Positions 16,958 through 24,614 of a stretch of DNA of 64,000 nt are shown one piece after another (the first letter of the stretch is position 1; every line of letters begins with the position of its first letter). The stretch is from positions 1,540,162-1,604,161 of the forward strand of contig AP024674.1 of the NCBI GenBank assembly GCA_025998755.1, read 5' to 3'. Made by a program: the position numbers and the translations under genes. This DNA comes from Armatimonadota bacterium (GTDB taxonomy: Bacteria > Armatimonadota > UBA5829 > DSUL01). The notes under the pieces are model-generated. The model was not told where the DNA came from, ran no database searches, and worked only from the letters and a program-made list of their open reading frames with translations.

Positions 16958-17827
16958 ATGAGGGAACTTCTTCAGGCTCTGCTGGAACTGACCAAGTTCC
17001 GTATCGCGGTCCTGGCCACCCTTTCCACAGCGGCGGGATACATTTTGCGGGCGGAGCGGGTGGACACTGCGTTGCTCCCTGTACTGGCCGGGACTGCTCT
17101 GCTGGGCGGGGGCAGTCTGGCGCTGAACCAGGTGCAGGAACACCGAACGGATGCCCTGATGGAGCGCACACGCAAGCGTCCGATCCCATCCGGCCGGATG
17201 AGCGTAGCGGAAGCCTTCTGGGTATCGATGGGCCTGCTGTTTATGGGTCTGATGATGCTCTGGGGATTTGCAGGCATCCTGCCGCTTGTCCTGGGGGCAG
17301 TCTGTGTGGTTTGGTACAACGGCATCTATACCTATCTGAAAAGGTTGACGCCGTTCGCAGTCATACCGGGATCGGTCATCGGGGCGATCCCACCGGTCAT
17401 TGGCTGGACGGCCGCGGGCGGGCACTTGACCCACCCGGCGATCATCGCCCTGGCGATGTTCTTTTTCGTGTGGCAGGTACCGCACTTCTGGCTGCTGCTG
17501 CGCAAATACGGGAAGGACTACGAGCAGGCGCGGCTCTCATCGCTGACGCAAGTCTTCAGCGAGGAGCAGCTAACACGCTTGACGTTTGTGTGGATCGTGG
17601 CCGCAGCGGTGACGTGTTTGAGTCTGCCGGTGTTTGGGGCGGTCTACTCGAACCTGGCAGCGGCCGGGCTGCTCGGGTGCGCTGTGTGGCTGGTCTGGCG
17701 GGCAAGCGGTCTGCTGTCGGCGGAGGCGGACGAGAGGTCGTTCCGCAGCACGTTTGTCAGCATAAACGTATATGCGCTGCTGGTGATGATCATTGTATCG
17801 GCGGACCGGCTGGTGAAGACCGGTTGA
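16958..17827 (+). CDS. ctaB: protoheme IX farnesyltransferase (heme O synthase)
   Basis: 289-residue membrane prenyltransferase that makes heme O, the precursor of heme A for the oxidase encoded just upstream. Motifs include LALNQVQEHRTDALMERT (the prenyl-diphosphate-binding segment) followed by RKRPIPSGRM, VVWYNGIYTYLKRLTPFAV, PPVIGWTAAGG and WQVPHFWLLLRKYGKDY. About eight hydrophobic helices. It starts 16 bases after ctaC. No ctaA (heme A synthase) is in the window. Confidence 0.95.
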   Translation: MRELLQALLELTKFRIAVLATLSTAAGYILRAERVDTALLPVLAGTALLGGGSLALNQVQEHRTDALMERTRKRPIPSGRMSVAEAFWVSMGLLFMGLMMLWGFAGILPLVLGAVCVVWYNGIYTYLKRLTPFAVIPGSVIGAIPPVIGWTAAGGHLTHPAIIALAMFFFVWQVPHFWLLLRKYGKDYEQARLSSLTQVFSEEQLTRLTFVWIVAAAVTCLSLPVFGAVYSNLAAAGLLGCAVWLVWRASGLLSAEADERSFRSTFVSINVYALLVMIIVSADRLVKTG

Positions 17828-17900
17828 GAAGCGGCGAGACTCGCGGACGTTTTCAGGAGGAGGCCGGAGCGCGAGGGGCGGCTCCGGGAGCTGAGAGGGT

Positions 17901-19253
17901 ATGGAGTTCGTAAACAATCTGCTGTTCCAGCCGACTGTCACGCATCTGGCGGCATCCAAGTATTTGCTGGTGCTGACCGCGTTTGTGCATTTCGCATACA
18001 TCGGCTACGTCCTTGGAACCACGCTCTTCTCTGTGTTCTTCAACATCGTGGACCGGGATACCCCCAGCCACGACGCCCGCACACTTTCGGAGTATCTGGC
18101 AGGGCTGGCTGCCTCGAACAAGGGATTGATGATCTATCTGGGTGTCCTGCCTGTAATCGCGGCGGCCATCCTCTATGCCCAGATTTTGTATGCGACGCAT
18201 CAGCTTACGACGGCCGGATTCGTGGGCGGGGCGGTCATCGCTCCGGTGGCGTTTATTCTGCTGTCGTTCTACCGCTCTTCTTTTCGCTTCCGCGAGGTGA
18301 ACTATCCCCTGCATATTCTGCTGGGGGTTGCGGCGCTCGGGGCGTTGTTTACGGCTTACTTCATCATCTGCAGCGGCGTCAGCCTGAGCCTGGACCCTGA
18401 GAAGTGGCCGTTCATCCGGAACCCCGCCGAGTTCGTCATCTTCTCGTGGAACAACATTGCGCGCTTCGTCCTGTTCATCGGTGTGTCGCTGGCGATTACC
18501 GGGACCTCCGTGCTCTTCCTTTACTTCAGGCCAGAGGCGGCCCGGGAGAAAGAGGAGTCCTACAATCGGCTGGTGCGCAATTTCGCGTTGGGGCTTTCTC
18601 TGGGCTCGTGCCTGCTGTTGCCGGTGCTGGTGTACTGGAACCTGATCACTATCCCGGATGTGGGCAAGTCCATCCCGATGTATCAGGTCACCGGGCTGGC
18701 GCTGGTAGTGCTGGCGGCCGCGGGGCGCTGGGTGTACGGGCTGCTGGTGAACGCAGACGCGCAGCCGGGATTTCGCCCGCTGGGAGCAGTGCTGGTGTTC
18801 TTCCTTCTGCTGACGGTTGCCGACACAATGACGCGGGAATACGCTTTCCGCGATCACAACTATATGCTTCTGGCTAAGGCCGAGGCTGCGAGGCTGGAAG
18901 AGGAGTCAAAGCGCAGAGCCGCCACCGCGGAGAAGGCCGGGGGAGCTGTTGGAGAGGGAGACCCTGCCCAGGGCGAGAAGCTTGCGCAGCTGAATGGCTG
19001 CGTATCGTGCCACAGCGTGGATGGCTCCGCGAACATCGGCCCCACGTGGAAGGGGCTGTATGGACATGAGGTGGTGGTGCTGGAGGGCGGCAAGGAGGTA
19101 ACGGTCACGGCGGACGACGCCTACATCGTGCAGTCCATCCGGGATCCCAACTCGCAGGTGGTGAAAGGTTTCCAGGCGATCATGCCAGCGCAGCCGACGA
19201 TGTCCGACCAAGATATCGCGCACATCATCGCCTACATCAAGACCCTCAAGTAG
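17901..19253 (+). CDS. multi-pass membrane protein with C-terminal monoheme cytochrome c
   Basis: 450 residues. Residues 1-310 contain about eight hydrophobic helices with His15, His30, His100 and His138 near or in helices, which could bind heme b. A charged helix (320-345, KAEAARLEEESKRRA) leads to a cytochrome c domain: CVSCH at 367-371 and axial Met in AIMPAQP (Met428). That domain matches the one on CtaC closely (GPTWKGLYG versus GPTFKGLYG, AYIVQSIRDPN versus AYIERSIREPN, IAYIKTLK versus IAYIKSLK). It sits between ctaB and actA where monoheme ActE might be expected. The membrane part is not assigned to a family. I infer an electron-transfer link in the act/cta chain. Confidence 0.7.
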   Translation: MEFVNNLLFQPTVTHLAASKYLLVLTAFVHFAYIGYVLGTTLFSVFFNIVDRDTPSHDARTLSEYLAGLAASNKGLMIYLGVLPVIAAAILYAQILYATHQLTTAGFVGGAVIAPVAFILLSFYRSSFRFREVNYPLHILLGVAALGALFTAYFIICSGVSLSLDPEKWPFIRNPAEFVIFSWNNIARFVLFIGVSLAITGTSVLFLYFRPEAAREKEESYNRLVRNFALGLSLGSCLLLPVLVYWNLITIPDVGKSIPMYQVTGLALVVLAAAGRWVYGLLVNADAQPGFRPLGAVLVFFLLLTVADTMTREYAFRDHNYMLLAKAEAARLEEESKRRAATAEKAGGAVGEGDPAQGEKLAQLNGCVSCHSVDGSANIGPTWKGLYGHEVVVLEGGKEVTVTADDAYIVQSIRDPNSQVVKGFQAIMPAQPTMSDQDIAHIIAYIKTLK

Positions 19254-19276
19254 AAAGGAGCGGTCCTCTACGCGTG

Positions 19277-19354
19277 ATGGCCGATCGTAATGCCGCGAGC
19301 CGCAGTATGAATATGCGCATTCCAGGGAAAGGGATGGGCCAGGAGATATGCTGA
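19277..19354 (+). CDS. possible 25-codon leader ORF overlapping the actA start
   Basis: ATG 19277 opens a 25-codon frame (MADRNAASRSMNMRIPGKGM and five more residues) ending at TGA 19352-19354, just inside the actA start ATG 19348. AAAGGAG lies about 20 bases upstream, which is far. The AGGAG before actA is only 2 bases from its ATG, so translation into actA may depend on ribosomes ending this frame. It may equally be chance. Confidence 0.25.
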   Translation: MADRNAASRSMNMRIPGKGMGQEIC

Positions 19355-19860
19355 AGCGTCTGGGCGCGTGGGCGGTTTACGCCTATTTCGCGCTGTTCTT
19401 AGCCATCATCGTGGCTCTCGGCAGTTACTGGAATTACCTGTACGCAACGCCCGAGCAGCCGATCGCCTTTCCACACAAGACGCACGTGCAGGTGGTGAAC
19501 CTGAAGTGCGAGAACTGCCACCTCTACACGGACAAAGGGCGGCAGGCCGGCATTCCCGCCGTCCAGAAATGCATGGAATGCCATCAGGCGGTCAAGACGG
19601 AAAGCCCGGAGATCCAGAAGCTGACTAAATACTGGGAGGAGAACCGGGAGATCGAGTGGGCGCAGATCCACAAGGTGCCGGACTATGTTTACTTCTCGCA
19701 CAAGAGGCACGTGACGAAGGGCATTCCCTGTGAGACCTGCCACGGGCAGATCGGATACGAGATGGTGGTCCACAAGGCAAAATCGCTCTCGATGGGCTTC
19801 TGCGTGACCTGCCACAGGCAGAACAACGCGCCAGTGGACTGCTACACCTGCCACAAATAA
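19348..19860 (+). CDS. actA: alternative complex III pentaheme cytochrome c subunit ActA
   Basis: 170 residues with one N-terminal membrane helix (about 8-30, VYAYFALFLAIIVALGSYW) and five CxxCH heme sites at residues 54, 75, 128, 152 and 165 (CENCH, CMECH, CETCH, CVTCH, CYTCH). Spaced His residues such as FPHKTH and FSHKRH are likely distal ligands. This is the pentaheme pattern of ActA, the subunit that collects electrons from the complex on the periplasmic side. It is followed after 43 bases by actB. It is shorter than some ActA proteins but has all five hemes. Confidence 0.92.
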   Translation: MLKRLGAWAVYAYFALFLAIIVALGSYWNYLYATPEQPIAFPHKTHVQVVNLKCENCHLYTDKGRQAGIPAVQKCMECHQAVKTESPEIQKLTKYWEENREIEWAQIHKVPDYVYFSHKRHVTKGIPCETCHGQIGYEMVVHKAKSLSMGFCVTCHRQNNAPVDCYTCHK

Positions 19861-19903
19861 CGGACATCAGACAACCCAGGAAAGGAACAGCGGAGCTTAC
19901 CAT

Positions 19904-22771
19904 ATGAATCGTCGCGATTTCCTGAAGGCGGTGGGCGTCGTCTCCGGCGGCGCAGTGGTGGCCGGATGCGAACCCAAGAAGGGCACATACAAGGCCATCG
20001 CGCCGCTCTTCCCCCTACCGGAGGGCAGAGTGCCCGGCGAGCCGTACTACATCCGCACGACCTGCACGGAGTGTCCGGCAGGCTGCGGAGTAACGGCGCG
20101 TGTGATAGACGGAGTGCCCATCAAGCTTGAGGGAACGCCGGGGCACCCGGTGAACGATGGGAGCCTCTGTATCCGCGGTCAGGCGGGCATCACCCGCCTA
20201 TACAATCCCAGGCGCATCCAGAAGCCCATGCGCCGCAAGGGAGCAGGCGCCTGGGAGGAGATCGGGTGGGAGCAGGCCTACAGTGATATCATCGCCGCCG
20301 TCAAGGCCTCCCGGCAGGAGGGCAAGAAGAACCTTTACCTTTCCGGACGCACCTCCGGGATGCTGGGGCGTCTGATTGACGAGTTCTGCCAGAAAACTGG
20401 ATTCGAGCGGCTTCCCGAATACGAAGTGTTCGACTACGCCGCGCTGCGGCGCGCCAACGAGCTGGTGTTCGGTATCCGGGAAGTCCCTTCCTATAACATT
20501 GCGGCCAGCGACTTTTTGCTGACCATTGGAGCGGACGTGCTGCAGACGTTCGGCAGCCCGGTCTCCCAGCAGAAGCAGATCGCACGGGCGAAGCGCGAGA
20601 ACGGGCTGAAGTGGGTTCACGCAGAGCCGCACGTTTCGCTGGAAGGATTGCAGGCGCATCGCCGGGTGGTGCTCAAGCCTGGCAGCGAGCCGCATCTGCT
20701 GGCTTATCTCCTGGCGGCCTACGGCAAGTCTGTGCCCGGGGCCCCTGCCGCCGACAGGCCTTCCGTCAGCCGGGCAACGGGGGTGGCTGAAGACGTCCTC
20801 CGCGACCTGGCGGAGCAGTTGCGGGCGGCGGCGCGGCCACTGGTAATCGCGGGCGGCGTCTCTCTGGCGGGGGCGAACGGGCTCGCAACGGCTGTGCTGT
20901 GCGCGCAGCTCCAGTCAGCGGGGGGGATGTTGGCACGGCTGGACTTCAGCCGGTCTCTGGAAATGGGCCGTGTCGGGACCCTGAAGGATCTGCAGGCCCT
21001 TTCGGAGAGGCTGGACAAGGGACAGACCGGCGTGCTCTTCATCGCGCGGACCGATCCGGCGGGGACCGCGCCGGAGGCGATGCGGTTCGCGGAGAGGATG
21101 GAAAAAGCATCCTTCCGGGTCGCTTTCGCCGATGCCATCTCCGCCACCACGGAGAAATGTGACCTGGTGCTTCCGCTGTCGCACGCGCTGGAGTCGGCGG
21201 GGGACGTGGCGCCGCGGAAGGGGCTGCGCGGCCTGGTGCAGCCGGTCATCGAGAAGCAGCTACACGATACGAAGACCGAGGGCGACATTCTGCTGGATTT
21301 GCTGGACGAGATGACTGCGGAGCGCGAGTTCCGGTCGTTCGCGGCGTTCCTGAAGCAGCAGTGGCGGGAAGCCCACGGTCCCGGCTATGAGCCGCAGTTC
21401 TCGGAGATGGGATACCTTGAGGCGATCGCCAAGCCGGCCACTCCTGCGGCCAGGCCCGTTCCTCCGCAGGTCTTGAAGACCGTTACGATCCCGGACGGCC
21501 CCACCCTCGTTCTGACACCGTCCGTCCGCTACTTCGATGGCCGCAGCCGGAATCTGAAGCTTCTAAACGAGATCCCGGACCCACTGACCACCATCACCTA
21601 CGGCGAGTGGGTTTCGGTTTCAGAAGAAGACGCGCGGGATCTGAAACTGCGCGACGGTGACGAACTGGAGCTTTCTGCCGATGGCTGGACGCGGGTGTTG
21701 CCCGCGAAGATCCAGAAGCGCCTTCCGGCAGGGGTGATGATGGTGGACCGGGGCGTCGCTGGAGCGTGCCCCACAAGAGTTGACCCGGCATCCGGCGGGG
21801 AAATCGCCTGGCTGGCGGGTGTTCGCGTCCGGCGGACAGGTGGGGCGGTAAGGTTGCCCGTGATGAGCGGCTCTCCGTCGCAGCACGGGCGAGGGATCAT
21901 CCCCGACCCTGTGCACCTCAAGAAAGATAACGGCCACGGTGGCGATCACGAAAAAGGGCACGGCGACGGGCATCACAACCTGACGCTTTACCCGGAGCAG
22001 GAGTACAAAGACTACCGCTGGGCGATGGCCATTGACCTGGACGCCTGCAATGCGTGCGGAGCCTGCGTGGCAGCCTGCTACGTTGAGAACAACATAGGCA
22101 TGACCGGCCGCGATCAGCATCTGCGCGGACGGGAGATGAGCTGGATCCGCATCGAGCCCTTCTACGACCGCGAAGACGGAGCGGATTTCCTGCCAATGCT
22201 CTGCCAGCAGTGCGACGCGGCCCCGTGCGAGGCGGTTTGTCCGGTATTCGCGACCTACCATAACCCCGAGGGACTGAACGCGCAGATATACAACCGCTGC
22301 GTGGGAACACGCTACTGCGCCAACAACTGCCCCTACAAGGTGCGCCGGTTCAACTGGTTCGACTATCGCCCGCGGCGCGACCCACAGCTGCGGCAGCCTC
22401 ACGGGGACTTCACGGACTCCATCGAGATGCCGATGGACTGGGTCTCGAATCCGCTGGTGTCGCTGCGCAAGCGGGGCGTCATGGAGAAATGCACATTCTG
22501 CGTGCAGCGCATCCGTGAAGCTCGCGATCACGCAAAGGACAAGGGCCGCAAGATCCAGGACGGCGAGGTGATTCCCGCCTGCGCGCAGACCTGTCCTTCG
22601 GAGGCGATCATCTTCGGCAACAGTCTGGACCCGGACAGCCGCGTCTCCAAGATCATTCACCGGGGAACCCACAGGGTCTTCGAGGAGCTCGGCACGCGGC
22701 CGGCCGTGCACTATGTGAACGGCCCGATCCCTGACGCGCATTTCAAGGACTCGGAGAGGGGAGAGGCATAG
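19904..22771 (+). CDS. actB: alternative complex III subunit ActB (molybdopterin-like plus iron-sulfur domains)
   Basis: 955 residues. The N-terminus (RRDFLKAVGVVSGGAVVAGC) resembles a Tat signal ending in a lipobox. Residues 50-690 are a molybdopterin-oxidoreductase-like domain, as in ActB proteins, which normally lack a molybdenum cofactor. Residues 700-930 are a ferredoxin-like domain with four cluster motifs (CNACGACVAAC, CQQCDAAPCEAVCP, CVGTRYCANNCP, CTFCVQRI with CAQTCP). Unlike the ActB sequences I know, it keeps a full N-terminal motif C54-x2-C57-x3-C61-x27-C89 (CTECPAGCG ... GSLCIRGQ), which could hold another 4Fe-4S cluster. Gene order actA-B-C-D supports the call. Confidence 0.9.
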   Translation: MNRRDFLKAVGVVSGGAVVAGCEPKKGTYKAIAPLFPLPEGRVPGEPYYIRTTCTECPAGCGVTARVIDGVPIKLEGTPGHPVNDGSLCIRGQAGITRLYNPRRIQKPMRRKGAGAWEEIGWEQAYSDIIAAVKASRQEGKKNLYLSGRTSGMLGRLIDEFCQKTGFERLPEYEVFDYAALRRANELVFGIREVPSYNIAASDFLLTIGADVLQTFGSPVSQQKQIARAKRENGLKWVHAEPHVSLEGLQAHRRVVLKPGSEPHLLAYLLAAYGKSVPGAPAADRPSVSRATGVAEDVLRDLAEQLRAAARPLVIAGGVSLAGANGLATAVLCAQLQSAGGMLARLDFSRSLEMGRVGTLKDLQALSERLDKGQTGVLFIARTDPAGTAPEAMRFAERMEKASFRVAFADAISATTEKCDLVLPLSHALESAGDVAPRKGLRGLVQPVIEKQLHDTKTEGDILLDLLDEMTAEREFRSFAAFLKQQWREAHGPGYEPQFSEMGYLEAIAKPATPAARPVPPQVLKTVTIPDGPTLVLTPSVRYFDGRSRNLKLLNEIPDPLTTITYGEWVSVSEEDARDLKLRDGDELELSADGWTRVLPAKIQKRLPAGVMMVDRGVAGACPTRVDPASGGEIAWLAGVRVRRTGGAVRLPVMSGSPSQHGRGIIPDPVHLKKDNGHGGDHEKGHGDGHHNLTLYPEQEYKDYRWAMAIDLDACNACGACVAACYVENNIGMTGRDQHLRGREMSWIRIEPFYDREDGADFLPMLCQQCDAAPCEAVCPVFATYHNPEGLNAQIYNRCVGTRYCANNCPYKVRRFNWFDYRPRRDPQLRQPHGDFTDSIEMPMDWVSNPLVSLRKRGVMEKCTFCVQRIREARDHAKDKGRKIQDGEVIPACAQTCPSEAIIFGNSLDPDSRVSKIIHRGTHRVFEELGTRPAVHYVNGPIPDAHFKDSERGEA

Positions 22772-22775
22772 GACT

Positions 22776-24098
22776 GTGACAGAACAGGCGATCGAGCAAC
22801 ACCACAGACTGGAGCGGGACATCCTGGCCGCGATGAGCCAGCCGACAGGGTGGTACTGGGTGGCTCTGGGAGTATCCATAGCAGCGTTCCTGATGGGAAT
22901 GGGGCTGTGGCTGTATATGATCCTCACCGGGATGGGGGTTGCCGGCATCAACAACCCCGTCGGCTGGGGCGTGTTCATCGTGGACTTCGTGTTCTGGGTG
23001 GGTATCGCCCACTCGGGAACGCTTATCTCCGCGGTGCTCTTTCTTTTCCGGGCCCGGTTCCGGAGCCGGTTCAACCGCGCGGCAGAGGCGATGACCATCT
23101 TTGCGGTCATGACAGCGGGGCTGTTCCCGCTGATCCACCTGGGACGGGTGTGGTTCGCCTACTGGCTGTTCCCCTACCCCAACAATCATCTGATATGGCC
23201 CAACTTCAAGAGCCCGCTGGTCTGGGACGTTTTCGCCGTGAGCACCTACCTCACCGTCAGCGCGGTATTCTGGTATGTTGGGCTCATTCCCGACCTGGCG
23301 ATTGCACGGCGGCATGCCAAGAGCAAGATCCAGATGTGGGCATATCGGGTGTTCTCGCTCGGATGGGTGGGATCGGTGCAGCAGTGGAAGCACTACAACA
23401 AGCTGTACGGTTTGCTGGCCTGCTTCGCCACTCCGCTGGTGGTGTCCGTGCACTCGGTGGTGAGCTGGGACTTCGCGATGTCCGTCATTCCGGGATGGCA
23501 CACCACCATCTTTGCCCCGTATTTCGTGGCGGGAGCCATCCTTTCGGGCTGCGCGATGGTGATCACGCTAATGGTCCCGATGCGCAAGATCTTCCGGCTG
23601 GAACAGATCATCACCGTGAAGCACTTCGAGGGCATCGCCCAGATGCTGCTTCTGACATCGCTCATCGTGACCTACTCCTATATCGTGGAGTATGCCATCG
23701 CCTTCTACAGCGGGAACACCTACGAAATCTCACACTTCGTCTACCGCCTGCTGGGAGCTGAGGAACCAGGTCACTACCGTTATGCCTACTGGGTGATGGT
23801 GGCCTGCAACTCGGTGATACCGCTTCTGTTGTTTTTCCGAAAAGTTCGGACCAGAATCCCTGCGCTGTTTGTGATGAGTCTGTTCGTCAACGTGGGGATG
23901 TGGCTGGAGCGGTTCATCATTATCGTGACGTCCCTGGCCCGGGACTTCGATCCGTATGCGTGGGGGCTCTACAAGCCCAGCCTCGTGGAGGTGGGGATCA
24001 CGATTGGCAGCTTCGGACTGTTCTTCACCCTCTTTCTGCTGTTCTGCAAGACGCTCCCGGTGCTGGCCATCACGGAGATCAAGGAGGAGTACACCTGA
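22776..24098 (+). CDS. actC: alternative complex III quinol-binding subunit ActC (NrfD-like)
   Basis: 440-residue NrfD/PsrC-like membrane protein of about ten helices, thought to bind menaquinol and pass electrons to ActB. Landmarks are VGWGVFIVDFVFWVGIAHSG, FPLIHLGRVWFAYWLFPYPN, SPLVWDVFAVSTYLTVSAVF and LFVNVGMWLERFIIIVTSL. The start is GTG at 22776, 4 bases after the actB stop. The stop overlaps the actD start (TGATG). Confidence 0.93.
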   Translation: MTEQAIEQHHRLERDILAAMSQPTGWYWVALGVSIAAFLMGMGLWLYMILTGMGVAGINNPVGWGVFIVDFVFWVGIAHSGTLISAVLFLFRARFRSRFNRAAEAMTIFAVMTAGLFPLIHLGRVWFAYWLFPYPNNHLIWPNFKSPLVWDVFAVSTYLTVSAVFWYVGLIPDLAIARRHAKSKIQMWAYRVFSLGWVGSVQQWKHYNKLYGLLACFATPLVVSVHSVVSWDFAMSVIPGWHTTIFAPYFVAGAILSGCAMVITLMVPMRKIFRLEQIITVKHFEGIAQMLLLTSLIVTYSYIVEYAIAFYSGNTYEISHFVYRLLGAEEPGHYRYAYWVMVACNSVIPLLLFFRKVRTRIPALFVMSLFVNVGMWLERFIIIVTSLARDFDPYAWGLYKPSLVEVGITIGSFGLFFTLFLLFCKTLPVLAITEIKEEYT

Positions 24099-24526
24099 TG
24101 CAGGAATATCGTTTTGAAGACGAGCACTCCTACCTTCAAAAGCTGCAGGAGCTGGTGGACTCCGGCGTCCCAACGCGAAGGATCCACGCGTTCAGCCCGA
24201 TCCCCGTGCCGGCCGCCGAACAGATCCTGCGGGAGAAGCCCACGTTCGTCCGGGTATTCGCCATTGCGGGGGCTCTGGCGGGGATGCTGGCCGGGTTTGC
24301 GCTGTGCATCTACACCGTGCTGCGCTATCCCTTGATCGTTAGCGGCAAACCCGTGGTGGCCGTCCTGCCGTTCGTTGTGATCGCCTTCGAACTGACCATC
24401 CTGCTGGGGTCGCTCGCAACGTTCGCGGGATTCCTGTTGAACGCGCGGCTTCCTTATATTCCTCGCATCTTCAACCCGGACGAATACGGGACGCATTTCA
24501 CCATTCTGGTGGAGGAAGACCGTTAG
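24098..24526 (+). CDS. actD: alternative complex III subunit ActD
   Basis: 142 residues with two membrane helices (about 52-75 and 84-110) and the sequence RIHAFSPIPVPAAEQILREK, FVVIAFELTILLGSLATFAG and NPDEYGTHFTILVEED, the recognisable core of ActD (DUF3341 type). The ATG at 24098 overlaps the actC stop by one base and is preceded by AAGGAGG. No actE or second actF follows. The act series ends here. Confidence 0.92.
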   Translation: MQEYRFEDEHSYLQKLQELVDSGVPTRRIHAFSPIPVPAAEQILREKPTFVRVFAIAGALAGMLAGFALCIYTVLRYPLIVSGKPVVAVLPFVVIAFELTILLGSLATFAGFLLNARLPYIPRIFNPDEYGTHFTILVEEDR

Positions 24527-24614
24527 CCGCACCGCAGCCGGGACTGCGCGAGGTCGGCAGGACACCCAAGCGCGCGGCTCCGGGAGCGCTTGGCGATGTC
24601 TGGCGGCAGCGCTC

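Noticed and set aside
21620-23110. 496-codon minus-strand frame opposite actB/actC
   Set aside because: Antisense to the iron-sulfur domain of ActB and start of ActC, which carry unmistakable motifs.
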